From assembly GCF_000751075.1 (NCBI RefSeq), contig NZ_CCMG01000018.1, forward strand, positions 34,276-98,275: a stretch of 64,000 bases of DNA, given 5' to 3'. Positions 29,895-40,542 of the stretch are shown piece by piece. Each line of letters starts with the position of its first letter. Within the stretch, counting starts at the first letter, position 1. This DNA comes from Rickettsia tamurae (GTDB lineage Bacteria > Pseudomonadota > Alphaproteobacteria > Rickettsiales > Rickettsiaceae). A program made the position numbers and the translations under genes. Below the pieces are notes generated by a model, which was not told the origin of the DNA, searched no databases, and saw only the letters and a list, made by a program, of their open reading frames with translations.

Positions 29895-30459
29895 ACCAAC
29901 TAGAGAAGAAGCTAAAGAAGCAGTAAGAACATTACTAAAATTCATTGGTGAAGATCCTAATAGAGAAGGGTTACTTAAAACCCCCGAGAGAGTAATTAAT
30001 AGCTATGAAGAGATATTTTCCGGTTATAAAAAAGATATAGCTGAAGTATTAAGTACCAAATTTTACGATATTTGTAATTTTCAGGACTTTATCTCGCTGG
30101 AAGGCATAAAATTTACCTCTTTTTGTGAACATCATATGTTACCTTTTAATGGTACGGTACATATAGCTTATATTCCTGATAATTGTATTATTGGTATAAG
30201 TAAGCTAGCACGAATAGTAAATATTTTTGCTAGAAGGCTACAAATTCAAGAAAAAATGACGGTACAAATAGCAGAAAGCGTACAGGAGAATTTAAAGCCG
30301 CTTGGCGTTGCCGTTAAGATTTCTGCCTTGCATAGTTGTATGTCGATGCGTGGAGTGATGCAAGATAACAGCGTAATGAACACTATGCATTATACAGGTA
30401 TATTTGCGGAGCAGCAGAAATATCGCCATGAGTTTTTAAACCTTACCTCGAAAAGGTAA
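29887..30459 (+). CDS. folE: GTP cyclohydrolase I
   Basis: Converts GTP to dihydroneopterin triphosphate, first step of folate (and of queuosine) synthesis; homodecamer in the cytoplasm. 190 aa. Zinc site: Cys and His in [12 protein letters not shown] and Cys in [15 protein letters not shown] site [20 protein letters not shown]. Starts inside the end of the oxidase-like gene (8-bp overlap), so the two are translationally coupled. I recall folE as patchy among Rickettsia. Confidence 0.95.
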   Translation: MSKPTREEAKEAVRTLLKFIGEDPNREGLLKTPERVINSYEEIFSGYKKDIAEVLSTKFYDICNFQDFISLEGIKFTSFCEHHMLPFNGTVHIAYIPDNCIIGISKLARIVNIFARRLQIQEKMTVQIAESVQENLKPLGVAVKISALHSCMSMRGVMQDNSVMNTMHYTGIFAEQQKYRHEFLNLTSKR

Positions 30460-30513
30460 AATATTGTTTTTGTTGTCATCCTGCTGGCGTTGTATGGATT
30501 GGATAAGCCGGGT

Positions 30514-30606
30514 CGTCATTGCAAGCGACTGAAAGGAGCGCGGCAATCTCAGGACTTTGGCACGAGATTGCTTCGTCAAAATTTTCAATTTTTCCTCGCA
30601 ATGATG
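30514..30606. repeat. Palindromic repeat, family A
   Basis: CGTCATTGCAAGCGACTGAA to TCCTCGCAATGATG with inner GGCAATCTCA and GAGATTGCTTCG arms; a B arm (GTTGTATGGATT) precedes. Lies between folE and proS. Confidence 0.8.
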
Positions 30607-30634
30607 GAAAAATATATTAAACTGAAAAAATTCT

Positions 30635-31915
30635 ATGTTATTATCAAAATATTTTTTACCTGTTTTAAAAGAAGAGCCAAGTGAAGCTCAGGTAACTTCG
30701 CATAAATTAATGCTTAGAAGCGGAATGATTAGGCAGCAAGCGGCAGGGATTTATACATGGCTTCCGCTCGGCTTAAAACTATTGAAGAATATCGAGAATA
30801 TAGTACGCTTAAATATGAATAAAGCAGGAGCTTTGGAAGTTCTAATGCCTTGCATTCAACCGGCACATTTATGGATAGAATCGGGACGTTTTGATAATTA
30901 CGGTAAAGAAATGCTGAAATTTCAAGATCGCCACGATAATACTTTACTATTCGGTCCGACTAACGAAGATATGATTACGGATATTTTTCGTCATAATATT
31001 AAGTCATATAAGGATTTGCCGAAAAATCTTTATCATATCCAATGGAAATTTCGTGATGAGATTAGACCCCGTTTTGGCGTTATGAGAGGTCGGGAGTTTC
31101 TTATGAAAGATGCTTATTCTTTTGATATAAATGAAGAAAATGCTGTTAAGACCTATAATCAAATGTATCAGGCTTATATTAATACTTTTCGGGATTTAGG
31201 CGTGTTTGCTATTCCTGTTATTGCCGATAACGGTCCAATTGGCGGCAATTTAAGCCATGAGTTTCATATAATCGCCGAAACCGGTGAAAGTACTATTTAT
31301 TACGATAAAAGATTTAAGACATTAAAAGATAATCCTGATATCGATGTAGAGGAAATTAAAAGTTGGTATGCGGCAGCTGAAGAAAAGCATGACGTAAATA
31401 AATTACCTATATCTGAACAAGAAATAACTAGCAGTAAAGGGATAGAAGTGGGGCATATTTTTTATATCGGCTCAAAATATTCGGTTAATATGAATGCTCT
31501 AATTAATGATGAGCATGGTAAACTAACTCCTGTAGAAATGAGTTCTTACGGCATAGGCATTTCAAGGTTAGTTGCAGCTATCATAGAAGCAAATTGCGAT
31601 GAGAAAGGTATCATATGGCCTTCTAGTATTGCTCCTTTTAAAGTTTCTCTAATTAATTTAAATATTCATGATAGTAAATGTGTAGAGCTTGCGGCAAAAG
31701 CTTATAAAGAGCTATCTGCTCAAAACATAGAAGTACTATATGACGATACCGAAGCACGTGCCGGCAGTAAATTCGCTACGCACGATCTTATCGGTTCACC
31801 TTATCAAATTATAATCGGTCCTAAAAAAGCAGCAGATAATATTGTTGAGCTGAAAAACCGTAAAAGTGGGGTGATAGAAGATATTGAGATAGGTAGTCTA
31901 ATGAGTGTATTGTAA
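30635..31915 (+). CDS. proS: Prolyl-tRNA synthetase (short bacterial form)
   Basis: Class II aminoacyl-tRNA synthetase charging tRNA-Pro. 426 aa, the form lacking the ~180-residue editing (INS) domain between motifs 2 and 3, as usual in Alphaproteobacteria. Motif 1 [20 protein letters not shown]; motif 2 [20 protein letters not shown]; motif 3 [16 protein letters not shown]; anticodon-binding domain at the C-terminus. Start ATG at 30635, shortly after a family-A palindrome. Confidence 0.95.
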   Translation: MLLSKYFLPVLKEEPSEAQVTSHKLMLRSGMIRQQAAGIYTWLPLGLKLLKNIENIVRLNMNKAGALEVLMPCIQPAHLWIESGRFDNYGKEMLKFQDRHDNTLLFGPTNEDMITDIFRHNIKSYKDLPKNLYHIQWKFRDEIRPRFGVMRGREFLMKDAYSFDINEENAVKTYNQMYQAYINTFRDLGVFAIPVIADNGPIGGNLSHEFHIIAETGESTIYYDKRFKTLKDNPDIDVEEIKSWYAAAEEKHDVNKLPISEQEITSSKGIEVGHIFYIGSKYSVNMNALINDEHGKLTPVEMSSYGIGISRLVAAIIEANCDEKGIIWPSSIAPFKVSLINLNIHDSKCVELAAKAYKELSAQNIEVLYDDTEARAGSKFATHDLIGSPYQIIIGPKKAADNIVELKNRKSGVIEDIEIGSLMSVL

Positions 31916-31929
31916 AATAAAGAGATATA

Positions 31930-32031
31930 CGTCATTGTGAGGAAATTGCATAGCAATTGATGAAGCAATCTCAGGAGTTTGTTATTATTTCATGAGATTG
32001 CCACGCAGCCTACGGCTGCTCGCAATGACGA
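31930..32031. repeat. Palindromic repeat, family A
   Basis: CGTCATTGTGAGGAAATTGC to GCTCGCAATGACG, inner arms CAATCTCAGGAGTTTG and CATGAGATTGCCACG. Followed by B and D fragments (CATGCAACAAGGC, TATGGGAATGATAT). Fills the gap between proS and fic apart from the operator-like palindrome. Confidence 0.8.
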
Positions 32032-32096
32032 TTTTAGAGTCATGCAACAAGGCTAATACCCTATGGGAATGATATAGAAAAATTTCTTCGTAGACA

Positions 32097-32122
32097 ATGA
32101 TAGTATCATATGATACTATCAT
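32097..32122. promoter_or_regulatory. Perfect 26-bp palindrome directly before the fic start
   Basis: Half-site ATGATAGTATCAT at 32097-32109 is followed immediately by its exact reverse complement at 32110-32122, and the fic ATG is at 32126. It is unlike the RPE families (AT-rich, no C/G arms). Its position over the expected ribosome site suggests an operator, perhaps for autoregulation through the C-terminal winged-helix part of the Fic protein. No other ribosome site is visible. Confidence 0.6.
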
Positions 32123-32125
32123 ATA

Positions 32126-33094
32126 ATGAATAGTAAACCGCCTTTTCAAATAACTAATAAAATCTTGGAGTTATCACAAGATATTTCTTATGAGCTTGGT
32201 ATTTTAGCCGGTAGCAAGCTTTACTCTCAACCTATAAAACTTAGAAAAAATAATCAAATTAAAACCATCCATTCTTCTTTAGCAATTGAAGGAAATAGTT
32301 TAAGTGTAGAGCAGATAACCGATATAATAAACGGCAAGCGTGTACTTGCACCTGAAAAAGATATTTTAGAAGTAAATAATGCTATAAAATTATATAATGA
32401 TTTAACCATGTTTGATCCTTTTTCGGTTGAATCATTATTAAAAGCACATGAGATATTAATGCAAGGATTAGTAGAAGATAACGGAAAGTGGCGTAAAGGT
32501 AATGCCGCTATATTTAAAGGCACGGAGATTATACATTTTGCACCTCCGGCAAGCCGTGTATCTTTATTAATGCAGGATTTATTTGAGTTTATAATACAAG
32601 ATAAGAATGTTTCCGGAATAATTAAGGCTTGTATATTTCATTATAAGTTTGAATTTATCCATCCTTTTTCAGACGGTAACGGACGAATCGGTAGGTTATG
32701 GCAACAATTATTACTAATGCAAACTAATAAAGTTTTTGAATATATTTCCGTTGAAAGTTTGATAAGGAATAATCAAAGTGAGTATTATAATGTTTTATGC
32801 AGGTGTGATAAGCTTGGTGAATCGACGTTATTTATCGAGTTTATGCTTGATAAAATAGTTGCAGCATTAAGATTATATAGTAATAATATTACATATGATG
32901 CAAATACGCCTTTATCTAGAATGGAATTTGCTAAGGTTAATTTAATAGATAAATGGTTTTCTAGAAAAGATTATATTAATGTACATAAAAATATTTCTAC
33001 GGCAACGGCTAGTAGAGATTTGTTATATGGTTTAGAGCATAAATTTTTAATAAGCAAAGGTGATAAGAATCAGACTTATTACAAGTTTGTGTAG
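32126..33094 (+). CDS. Fic-domain protein with inhibitory helix and C-terminal winged-helix-like region
   Basis: 322 aa. Fic enzymes usually transfer AMP (sometimes other groups) to hydroxyl side chains of proteins. The complete active motif HPFSDGNGRIGR is at residues 179-190. Upstream is the auto-inhibitory motif Ser51-x3-Glu55-Gly56 (SLAIEGN), the N-terminal (class II) arrangement, so the enzyme carries its own brake. The C-terminal ~70 residues (TPLSRMEFAKVNLIDKWFSR; TATASRDLLYGLEHKFLISK) look like a winged helix, common in this Fic subgroup. No signal peptide. A solitary, intact gene amid decay; the target could be bacterial or host. Confidence 0.9.
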   Translation: MNSKPPFQITNKILELSQDISYELGILAGSKLYSQPIKLRKNNQIKTIHSSLAIEGNSLSVEQITDIINGKRVLAPEKDILEVNNAIKLYNDLTMFDPFSVESLLKAHEILMQGLVEDNGKWRKGNAAIFKGTEIIHFAPPASRVSLLMQDLFEFIIQDKNVSGIIKACIFHYKFEFIHPFSDGNGRIGRLWQQLLLMQTNKVFEYISVESLIRNNQSEYYNVLCRCDKLGESTLFIEFMLDKIVAALRLYSNNITYDANTPLSRMEFAKVNLIDKWFSRKDYINVHKNISTATASRDLLYGLEHKFLISKGDKNQTYYKFV

Positions 33095-33164
33095 TTGTTA
33101 TACGGTTACAACGTGTCATTATCACCCCGTGGTCAAGCCACGGGATGACAAAAAAAGGATTAAC

Positions 33165-33372
33165 ATAAAAAATTTTATAAAATATTTGTTTTTTACCGGT
33201 CTATATATTAGTAGTGATGATAATAGTTGCTTATATGGTTTTGGCTCAAACTATTCCTAATGATGGGCAGTGTCATATGATGGATAGACCGCTTGTTATT
33301 CATTACATCTTAGCAGCAATTATTACCGCTTTACCGACACTAATTTTAATATATAGTAAAAAGAAAAAGTAA
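33165..33372 (+). pseudogene. Small two-span membrane protein, probably frameshifted
   Basis: KNFIKYLF then, after a shift in the T-run at ~33190, LPVYILVVMIIVAYMVLAQT, and a loop with DGQCHMMDRP, then a second span [20 protein letters not shown] and KKK. The stop is at 33370-33372, just before ruvA. If the break is real, translation could still start at GTG 33214 or ATG 33217 (~52 aa). A collapsed C hairpin (33121-33150) precedes it and may have removed the native start. Function unknown. Confidence 0.5.
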
Positions 33373-33376
33373 ATAT

Positions 33377-33988
33377 ATGATTGGTAAATTAAGCGGTAAA
33401 GTTGATTCCCAAGGCGATGATTATGTTATAATTGACGTAAACGGGGTAGGGTATCTTGTTTATGCTTCGGGTAAAACTTTAGGTAAACTTGCTGAAGGGG
33501 AGTTTTATAAACTATTTATAGAAACCCATGTTAGAGAGGAACATATTCATCTTTACGGTTTTCTGACTCTAGAAGAGAAGAGTTTTTTTAATTTGCTGCA
33601 ATCAGTAAACGGTATCGGTACAAGAATGGCTTTATCTATCTTATCAAGTCTTACACCTTCGGATATTCAAATTGCTATAAATAATGAAGATAAAAATATA
33701 TTTAAAGCAATATCCGGAGTGGGAGCTAAACTTGCTGAGCGTATAGTGTTAGAGCTGAAAGGTAAAGTAGCGAAAATATCAAGCGGCTCAACTATTATTA
33801 AAGATAGCTTAAATATTAAGAATATTACACCCGTCGCAAGCAATGAAGTAATAAAAGCTCTAGTAAATCTAGGCTTTTCTAGATTTGAAGCTCAACACGC
33901 CGTTCAAAGTATCATTACCCAAAATCCCGAAATCTCTATTGATGAGTTAATCAAAACAGCCCTGAAAAATCGAAATGCTAATTTTTAG
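33377..33988 (+). CDS. ruvA: Holliday junction branch migration protein RuvA
   Basis: Tetramer that binds the four-way junction and directs the RuvB motor. 203 aa: N-terminal OB fold ([35 protein letters not shown]), two helix-hairpin-helix motifs ([40 protein letters not shown]) and the C-terminal UBA-like RuvB-binding domain ([20 protein letters not shown]). RuvB is 1.2 kb downstream, separated by a broken LRR gene. Confidence 0.95.
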   Translation: MIGKLSGKVDSQGDDYVIIDVNGVGYLVYASGKTLGKLAEGEFYKLFIETHVREEHIHLYGFLTLEEKSFFNLLQSVNGIGTRMALSILSSLTPSDIQIAINNEDKNIFKAISGVGAKLAERIVLELKGKVAKISSGSTIIKDSLNIKNITPVASNEVIKALVNLGFSRFEAQHAVQSIITQNPEISIDELIKTALKNRNANF

Positions 33989-34049
33989 TTGATAAATTAA
34001 CAGTTATTTTATATTAATCTTAGTAACTAAAATTATATAGGATAAATTT

Positions 34050-35159
34050 ATGTCAAAGTTAATAGAATATTTAGAAAAAATAAAGGCTGAAGAAATATTA
34101 AAAGAGCTAGAGAAAGACCCTACTACTTTAAGTATTACCGAGGTTAATTTTGTACCACAATCACCGATATTTGCAGCTGCTGGATACTCCTAAAATTCCT
34201 GAAGATGCTTTAAATAGGTTATTTGATGCTTTAAAAGTAGACGCTACTATAAAGTACTTAAGAGCTGATAGTTTCTCGTGGAGTTTAGAATCAATAAAGT
34301 CATTTGCTGAATTTTTTAAAGACCTGCTATGCCGAATTACCGGCATTAGTTTTATAAATGCTTTAAATGATGTCAATAAAATAGATGTTCTTTTAGATGC
34401 CTTAGGAGTAAACGGAACTATAGAAAATATTAAACTAGCTCATAATTATTTAAGAGATAAGGGATTAGATAGATTAATAGATAATTTATCTAAGAAATCT
34501 ATAAAAACTTTAGAATTGCAAAATACAAATATAAGATTAGACAACGGAATAATAAATAATTTTATTAAATTCCTTAAAGAATCTAATACTGAAGCTCTTG
34601 ATATTTCATCAAATCCTATAACACAAGAAAATTTAATAAAATTACTCGAAGATATAAAAGAAACAAAAATAAGCGATTTAGATATAAGTGGGATATTTTT
34701 TGATAATGTTAATGTTCCTGCCTTATCCTCATTTGTTAAAAATACTAAACTTGCCGGATTGAATTTTTCATTAAGTACAGAAGTAAGCGAGGAATCAAAG
34801 AAAGCCTTATCGGATGCTATAAAAGAGAATAAAAGCTTAATTGGATGTAATATTTTGGTTATAAGATAGGAATGAAATCTCAAGATAGACAAGCATTAGA
34901 TGCACAAATTACAGAAATAACTGATGAAAATAATCTTACTCTAAAAGATGTAGCAGAAGTTTTAAAAAATTATTATGAAAATCCTAATATGATATTATCA
35001 AATGAGATATTTGATTATTATTTAAAGGTATATAAAGGATTAAATAAAAATTATCTTAAAGAAGAATTAAAAAACTTAGGAGTTACTGATACAGAAAAAT
35101 TTTTTGAAACCGTAGATAAACTTGGAGAAGGGGTAACTAGTTTCTGTGAAGAGGGCTAA
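34050..35159 (+). pseudogene. Leucine-rich-repeat protein, two frameshifts
   Basis: ATG at 34050 (AGGATA before it) opens MSKLIEYLEKIKAEEILKEL, which runs to a stop near 34192. The adjoining frame (34150-34869) takes over with LDTPKIPEDALNRLFDAL and several LRR-like units: NGTIENIKLAHNYLRDKGLD; KKSIKTLELQNTNIRLDNGI; NTEALDISSNPITQENLIKL. Near 34855 an extra T in ATATTTTGG breaks it; the lost frame continues GYKIGMKSQDRQALDAQITE to the stop at 35157. Original ~370 aa, of the RNase-inhibitor-like LRR type seen among intracellular-bacterium effectors. It splits ruvA from ruvB. Confidence 0.75.
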
Positions 35160-35234
35160 TATAAAAGTCTAAAATAATTTATAGCATAAAACTATTTTTC
35201 CGCTATTATTAGTCATTATATTCGATTTAAATTA

Positions 35235-36263
35235 ATGACTAATATATTATCACCCGAAAAAAGTGAAAATGATCAAGAATTGCCGATAAGACCGTCATAT
35301 TTGCAAGAATTTGTCGGTCAACAGCAGATTAAAGAAAATCTTTCGGTATTTATTAAAGCTGCAAAATCTCGAAGTGAACATCTTGATCATACTTTATTTT
35401 ACGGTCCACCCGGTCTTGGTAAGACTACGCTTGCTAAGATTATCTCTAATGAAATCGGTGGTAATTTCAAATCTACTTCTGGTCCTGCTATACTTAAGGC
35501 GGCTGATCTTGCTGCTATTCTCACTAATCTTGAAAAGAACGACGTATTATTTATTGATGAAATCCACCGTTTAAATACTGCGGTTGAAGAGGTTTTATAT
35601 TCTGCTATGGAAGATTTTGAGCTTGATATAATTATTGGTGAAGGACCTGCCGCAAGGTCAGTGAAAATAACCTTGCCGAAATTTACCTTAATCGGGGCTA
35701 CCACACGCCTTGGGCTGCTTAGTAATCCTTTGCGTGATAGGTTCGGTATTCCTATGCGGCTAAATTTTTATAATACCGAGGAGCTTAAGAAAGTTTTAAA
35801 TAGAGCAAGTAAACTACTTGATATTGATTTGACCGATTCGGGTTCTGAAGAAATAGCTAAGAGAAGTAGAGGAACGCCAAGAATTGCATTAAGATTGCTT
35901 CGTCGTATAAGAGATTTTGCGGCAGTTGACGGTAAATCAAGAGTAGATAAAGAAATCTCTGATTTTGGATTAAATCGTTTGGAAGTTGATCGCATAGGAC
36001 TTGATAGCAATGATTATCGTTATTTGAAATTCATAGCGGATAATTATAACGGCGGTCCTGTCGGAATTGAAACGATCGCCGCTGCCTTATCTGAACAGCG
36101 TGACGCACTTGAAGAAACCATAGAGCCTTATCTTATACAGATAGGTTTACTACAAAGAACTCCTAGAGGTAGGGTAATCACGATTGCCGCTTTTGAGCAT
36201 TTGAAAATGCCGATACCGAATCAATCACATCATCAATTTAATATTTTTAATGAGAATGAATAA
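35235..36263 (+). CDS. ruvB: Holliday junction DNA helicase RuvB
   Basis: AAA+ motor driving branch migration with RuvA. 342 aa. Walker [10 protein letters not shown] at residues 57-65, Walker [10 protein letters not shown] at ~107-115, sensor [19 protein letters not shown]-terminal winged helix ending [18 protein letters not shown]. Its 3' end overlaps the start of the downstream ABC exporter by 14 bp, so the two are translated from one message. Confidence 0.96.
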   Translation: MTNILSPEKSENDQELPIRPSYLQEFVGQQQIKENLSVFIKAAKSRSEHLDHTLFYGPPGLGKTTLAKIISNEIGGNFKSTSGPAILKAADLAAILTNLEKNDVLFIDEIHRLNTAVEEVLYSAMEDFELDIIIGEGPAARSVKITLPKFTLIGATTRLGLLSNPLRDRFGIPMRLNFYNTEELKKVLNRASKLLDIDLTDSGSEEIAKRSRGTPRIALRLLRRIRDFAAVDGKSRVDKEISDFGLNRLEVDRIGLDSNDYRYLKFIADNYNGGPVGIETIAAALSEQRDALEETIEPYLIQIGLLQRTPRGRVITIAAFEHLKMPIPNQSHHQFNIFNENE

Positions 36264-38019
36264 TAATAATTTGAATCATGATTATACAACCGCAGATGTT
36301 ATAAAGAGGCTGATAAAAGATCATGTTAAACCTTACGCAAATAAAATATATTTTTCGATATTTTGTATGGTTATTGCAGCACTTTGTACGGCAGTGATTG
36401 TACATGCGGTTAGACCTATTATTGATAAGATTTTTTTAACACATGATAAGAAAATGCTTATAATAATGCCTATAGTGCTGACTGCTACTTTTTTCATAAA
36501 AGGAATTTCAGAGTACCATCAGAATTACCTAATAAAATTTGTTGGGCAGAGGGTACTAAACGATTTACAGATAAAAATGTATGAGCATTTGTTATTTGCC
36601 GATATTTCTTTTATTCAAAACCAATCTTCAGGACGTTTAATATCTCGTCTTACTAATGATATTTCTTTGATGCGTGGGGCTGTTTCTAATTTACTTGTCG
36701 GATGTGCTAAACATTTTCTAACTGTAATATGTTTAATAATAACGATGTTTCATTTAGAACCGCTATTATCTTGCGTAGTTTTTCTTATTTTCCCTTTGGC
36801 CGTTTATCCGGTGCAAAGGATGGGCAGAAAGATAAGAAAAATATTTTCACAATCACAAGAGGAGCTTGGGCATTATACTTCTAGGCTTGATGAAACATTT
36901 CAGTCAATTAAGATTATTAAATCTTTTATAGGCGAAAAAATAGAAAGTAATAGAGCATCGTTGATTATTAATAATATTTTAGAGTTCTACAAAAAAACAT
37001 CTAAGCTAGATGCGATGGTTTCACCGATTATGGAGGGTTTAAGCGGTCTTGCAGTCGGAGGGATGGTATGGTACGGAGGTAATTTAGTCCTTGAGGGTAA
37101 AACAACACCCGGTGCATTATTTGCTTTTTTAGCTGCCTTTGCTGCAGCTTATAGACCGTTTAAAAGTTTGGTATCGTTAAATATTAATTTACAAGAAGGA
37201 ATAGCAGCAGCTAAGAGGGTATTTAGTATTTTGGATACCGAACCTCTTATTAAAGATCATAAAGATGCTAAAGAAGTAGATTTATATAATCCACAAATTA
37301 CTTTTGAAAAACTGGCTTTAAGTTTTGAGAGTAAAATAGCTATAAAATATATAGATTTAAAGCTAGAGCCTCATAAAATGATTGCGTTTGTCGGGTGCTC
37401 AGGTAGCGGTAAGACGTCGCTTAGTAATTTATTAGTGCGTTTTTATGATCCAAATGAAGGAAGAATTTTAATTAATAATCATGATATTAAAGATATTAAG
37501 CTTACTTCACTTAGAGGTCAGATTTCCTTAGTTACTCAAGATACTCATTTATTTGATACAAGCGTTGCAGAAAATATAGCATACGGTCAGGAAAACGCTA
37601 CAAGAGAAGAAATAATTAGAGCAGCGAAATATGCAGATGCTCATGAGTTTATTATGCATCTGCCGAACGGTTACGACACGCAGATAGGAGTGCAAGGGAC
37701 GACTCTTTCAGGCGGTCAGCGTCAACGTTTATCTATTGCTAGGGCTTTCTTAAAAGACGCACCTATTTTAATTTGGGATGAAGCAACAAGCAGCTTAGAC
37801 CAAGCTTCCGAACAGAAAATTCTAGAATCTTTAAAGAAATTACGCCAAGGAAAAACCACTTTAATTATTACGCATCGTTTAAGCAGTATTACCGATCTTG
37901 ATAACATTATCGTCATGAAAAACGGTGAGATTTGTGAGCAGGGTACTCACACACAATTACTTAAGAATAAGGATGAGTATTATAGATTGTATAATAAGGA
38001 GTTAAGAGAAAATGGTTGA
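36250..38019 (+). CDS. msbA: ABC exporter, MsbA-like (lipid A/lipid flippase type)
   Basis: Half-transporter of 589 aa that would act as a homodimer in the inner membrane; the MsbA group flips lipid A or other amphiphiles. Six spans in residues ~30-325, then the ATPase: Walker [15 protein letters not shown] (~385), signature [12 protein letters not shown], Walker [13 protein letters not shown], switch His in IITHRL. Start at 36250 (or M3 at 36256), inside ruvB. Rickettsia have more than one such exporter, so the substrate is an inference. Confidence 0.88.
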   Translation: MRMNNNNLNHDYTTADVIKRLIKDHVKPYANKIYFSIFCMVIAALCTAVIVHAVRPIIDKIFLTHDKKMLIIMPIVLTATFFIKGISEYHQNYLIKFVGQRVLNDLQIKMYEHLLFADISFIQNQSSGRLISRLTNDISLMRGAVSNLLVGCAKHFLTVICLIITMFHLEPLLSCVVFLIFPLAVYPVQRMGRKIRKIFSQSQEELGHYTSRLDETFQSIKIIKSFIGEKIESNRASLIINNILEFYKKTSKLDAMVSPIMEGLSGLAVGGMVWYGGNLVLEGKTTPGALFAFLAAFAAAYRPFKSLVSLNINLQEGIAAAKRVFSILDTEPLIKDHKDAKEVDLYNPQITFEKLALSFESKIAIKYIDLKLEPHKMIAFVGCSGSGKTSLSNLLVRFYDPNEGRILINNHDIKDIKLTSLRGQISLVTQDTHLFDTSVAENIAYGQENATREEIIRAAKYADAHEFIMHLPNGYDTQIGVQGTTLSGGQRQRLSIARAFLKDAPILIWDEATSSLDQASEQKILESLKKLRQGKTTLIITHRLSSITDLDNIIVMKNGEICEQGTHTQLLKNKDEYYRLYNKELRENG

Positions 38020-38069
38020 TTTATAAAAGTAAATAGCTCATATTTCTTAATTATTATTGAGGCACTCAC

Positions 38070-38180
38070 TGTCATCCCGAGACTTGATCGCGGGATCCAG
38101 TAAAAAATAAAAAAAGACTGGATACCGAATGCGTTTTTCGATCCACGCAACAACGCTTTCCCGCCTACGCAGGAATGACA
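38070..38180. repeat. Chimeric palindrome fragment, C + B + D
   Basis: A C left arm (TGTCATCCCGAGACTTGATC), an AT core with ACTGGATACCG, then a B right arm (TTTTTCGATCCACGCAACAA) and a D right arm (CGCCTACGCAGGAATGACA). The matching right C, left B and left D arms are absent: the remains of a nested D-B-C structure after deletion. The AmpG reading frame is open through it, which had falsely extended the N-terminus. Confidence 0.65.
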
Positions 38181-38200
38181 TCAACACAAGGAATACCACA

Positions 38201-39445
38201 ATGCTCATTACCAAAATTTTTAAAGACTATCGATTATTTGAAATATTTATTTTAGGAATAATTAGCGGTATGCCGCTGGTTATAATTTTTTCTACTCTTT
38301 CGGTATGGTTAAAAGAATCTGGAATAGATATCGCTGTTATTACTACTTTTGCGGTTGCAAGGTTATCATATTCGTTAAAAGTATTTTGGTCACCGTTAGT
38401 CGATAATTTTAAAATACCTTTTTTAAGTAGGTGGGGACATCGAAAAAGCTGGCTTATATTATGTAGCTCTTTAATGGCTTTAGTACTAATTGCTATGAGC
38501 AAGGAAAATCCTGAAGTTTCTTTAACTTCTTTATATTTTTTGACTATATTATTAGGCTTTTTATCTAGCACGTTCGATATTGCCGTTGATGCGTTGCGTA
38601 TAGATAAGTTTGATCAGGAAACACAAAGCATAGCTAGTGCAACTGCCGTATTCGGTTATCGAATCGGTATGCTTATTACAGGGGCAGGTGCTTTATATCT
38701 TGCAGAAATAACCGGAAATAATTGGCAACTAACTTTCTTTGTTATAGCTATAATATTTGCCGTTGCAACGATATTTATAATAACCGTAAACGAAAAAGAA
38801 TTAGTAAGAGAAAAAATTAATATTACTTCTATTACTTCATGGATTTCTACAGTAATTAATCCTTTCAAGGATTTTTTCAAAAGAGAATTTGCCGTAACTA
38901 TTTTACTTGCGGTAATATTTTTTAAATTAGGCGATGCTATGCTTGGAGCGGTTGCCTCACCTTTTTATATAGAACTTGGTTATACAAAAGGCGAAATAGC
39001 AATAATTGCTAAACTTTATGGATTGATTGCAACCTTAGTCGGTGGTTTTGCCGGTGGTATTGTAATGTATAGAGTGGGAAATTTTAAAGGTTTGATTATT
39101 ACCGGTATTGCCCAAAGCTTAACGCATTTTGCATTTATTTGGCTTAATTACCAACCTCCTTCTTTTGAAGCTTTATTAATTGCTATTACTATAGAGAATT
39201 TTGCTGCTGCTATGGGGGCTACTGCTTTAGTCGGATATATAGGTAATTTATGTAATAAAAAATATTCGGCAACACAATATGCTTTACTTAGTAGTGCTAG
39301 TAGTTTATGTAACAATACTGTCACTATTTATGCCGGAAAACTCGTAAATATGATGGGCTGGGACGGTTTTTTCATCTTTACTATAATTTTAGCCTTGCCT
39401 GCTTTATTTATATTAATGTATCTTAATAAAAGGGTTAATGTGTAG
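38201..39445 (+). CDS. ampG: AmpG-like muropeptide permease (MFS)
   Basis: Inner-membrane MFS carrier; AmpG brings anhydro-muropeptides back to the cytoplasm for recycling (with AmpD). ~414 aa from ATG 38201 ([20 protein letters not shown]), with AAGGA before it; the 24 codons upstream are palindrome sequence. Typical AmpG text: GISGMPL-type [49 protein letters not shown]. Rickettsia carry several AmpG paralogues, so muropeptide specificity is not certain. Confidence 0.87.
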   Translation: MLITKIFKDYRLFEIFILGIISGMPLVIIFSTLSVWLKESGIDIAVITTFAVARLSYSLKVFWSPLVDNFKIPFLSRWGHRKSWLILCSSLMALVLIAMSKENPEVSLTSLYFLTILLGFLSSTFDIAVDALRIDKFDQETQSIASATAVFGYRIGMLITGAGALYLAEITGNNWQLTFFVIAIIFAVATIFIITVNEKELVREKINITSITSWISTVINPFKDFFKREFAVTILLAVIFFKLGDAMLGAVASPFYIELGYTKGEIAIIAKLYGLIATLVGGFAGGIVMYRVGNFKGLIITGIAQSLTHFAFIWLNYQPPSFEALLIAITIENFAAAMGATALVGYIGNLCNKKYSATQYALLSSASSLCNNTVTIYAGKLVNMMGWDGFFIFTIILALPALFILMYLNKRVNV

Positions 39446-39478
39446 TAATATTTGTTGTATTAGGCAAAAAAGTAAGCT

Positions 39479-39570
39479 GTCATACCGTGGCTTGACCACG
39501 GTATCTAGAAATATAACTAAAAATACTAATTATTAGTATTTGGATCCCGCGAACAAGTCGCGGGATGACA
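39479..39570. repeat. Palindromic repeat, family C
   Basis: TGTCATACCGTGGCTTGACC to AACAAGTCGCGGGATGACA with inner ATACTAATTATTAGTAT hairpin. Between ampG and the D,D-carboxypeptidase gene. Confidence 0.83.
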
Positions 39571-39616
39571 CAGTATTTCACTTGATTTAATTTGAATAAT
39601 ATTTTATTTATTTAAA

Positions 39617-40537
39617 ATGTTTAGTAAATTTTTATTACCTTATATTTTTATTGCAACATTTTTCTTTGCTCCCATAAGCGAAGCGAAGAAAGCTGTAAAA
39701 AATACACCTAAACCTCCTGTTCAAACTAGTTTAGTAATTGATGCAAAAAGCGGTAAAGTGTTGCAGGCCCATAATTCACAAATTCGGATTTATCCCGCTT
39801 CTTTAACTAAGCTAATGACTCTATACTTAATGTTTGAATCAATTGAAGCCGGTAAATTGCCTTTAGATAAAAAATTACTTGTATCAGCAAAAGCTTCAAA
39901 AATGCCGCCTTGTAAGTTGGGTTTAAAAGCAGGGGAAACTATAACCGTTCGAGAGGCAATTAATGGGTTAATCATAAAATCCGCTAATGATGCTGCTGTA
40001 ACGGTTGCTGAGAATATGAAAGGTTCAGAGAAAGCTTTTGCTCATTTAATGAATGTTAAAGCTAAACAGCTCGGTATGAAGAATACCTATTTTAAAAATG
40101 CTTCAGGTTGGCATGACCCATTGCAGCAAACTACCGCAAGAGATATGGCTAAACTTGCTATGTCCCTGAAAAGAGATTATCCAAAATATTATCCGTTATT
40201 TGCTAAAACCAGTTTTGTATTTCGTGGAAACATAGTAAACGGACATAATAGAGTTACTAAAAATTATCAAGGTGCAGAAGGCATGAAAACAGGTTTTCAT
40301 ACACCGGCAGGTTATAATTTAGTAACTACCGCTTCTAGGAACGGTAAATCATTGATTGCCGTTGTTACAGGAGGCAAAAGTGCCGCATCTCGTGATCAAA
40401 AAATGATAGGGCTACTAGATCAGCATTTTAATATTAAGCCTATAGTCCCTAAATCTTCAATCAAGCTTGCCTCTAATAATAAATCTACTACAAAAGCTAA
40501 ATCAAAAACAATAAAGAAAAAGAATATACGTAGTTGA
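39617..40537 (+). CDS. dacF: D-alanyl-D-alanine carboxypeptidase (class C low-mass PBP)
   Basis: Trims the terminal D-Ala from peptidoglycan stem peptides in the periplasm. 306 aa with a signal peptide (LLPYIFIATFFFAPISEAK). Active-site motifs: Ser62-x2-Lys65 (PASLTKLMT), Ser122-Ala-Asn124 (KSANDA), KTG in EGMKTGF. The usual C-terminal domain of PBP5/6 is absent; the protein ends in a basic tail (KSTTKAKSKTIKKKNIRS), so it has neither the beta domain nor the amphipathic anchor. The symbol is by similarity. Confidence 0.9.
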   Translation: MFSKFLLPYIFIATFFFAPISEAKKAVKNTPKPPVQTSLVIDAKSGKVLQAHNSQIRIYPASLTKLMTLYLMFESIEAGKLPLDKKLLVSAKASKMPPCKLGLKAGETITVREAINGLIIKSANDAAVTVAENMKGSEKAFAHLMNVKAKQLGMKNTYFKNASGWHDPLQQTTARDMAKLAMSLKRDYPKYYPLFAKTSFVFRGNIVNGHNRVTKNYQGAEGMKTGFHTPAGYNLVTTASRNGKSLIAVVTGGKSAASRDQKMIGLLDQHFNIKPIVPKSSIKLASNNKSTTKAKSKTIKKKNIRS

Positions 40538-40542
40538 TATGC

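Noticed and set aside
38129..38200. N-terminal extension of the AmpG-like protein by 24 residues
   Set aside because: It encodes B/D palindrome arms. The ATG at 38201 has a ribosome site and begins the conserved part.
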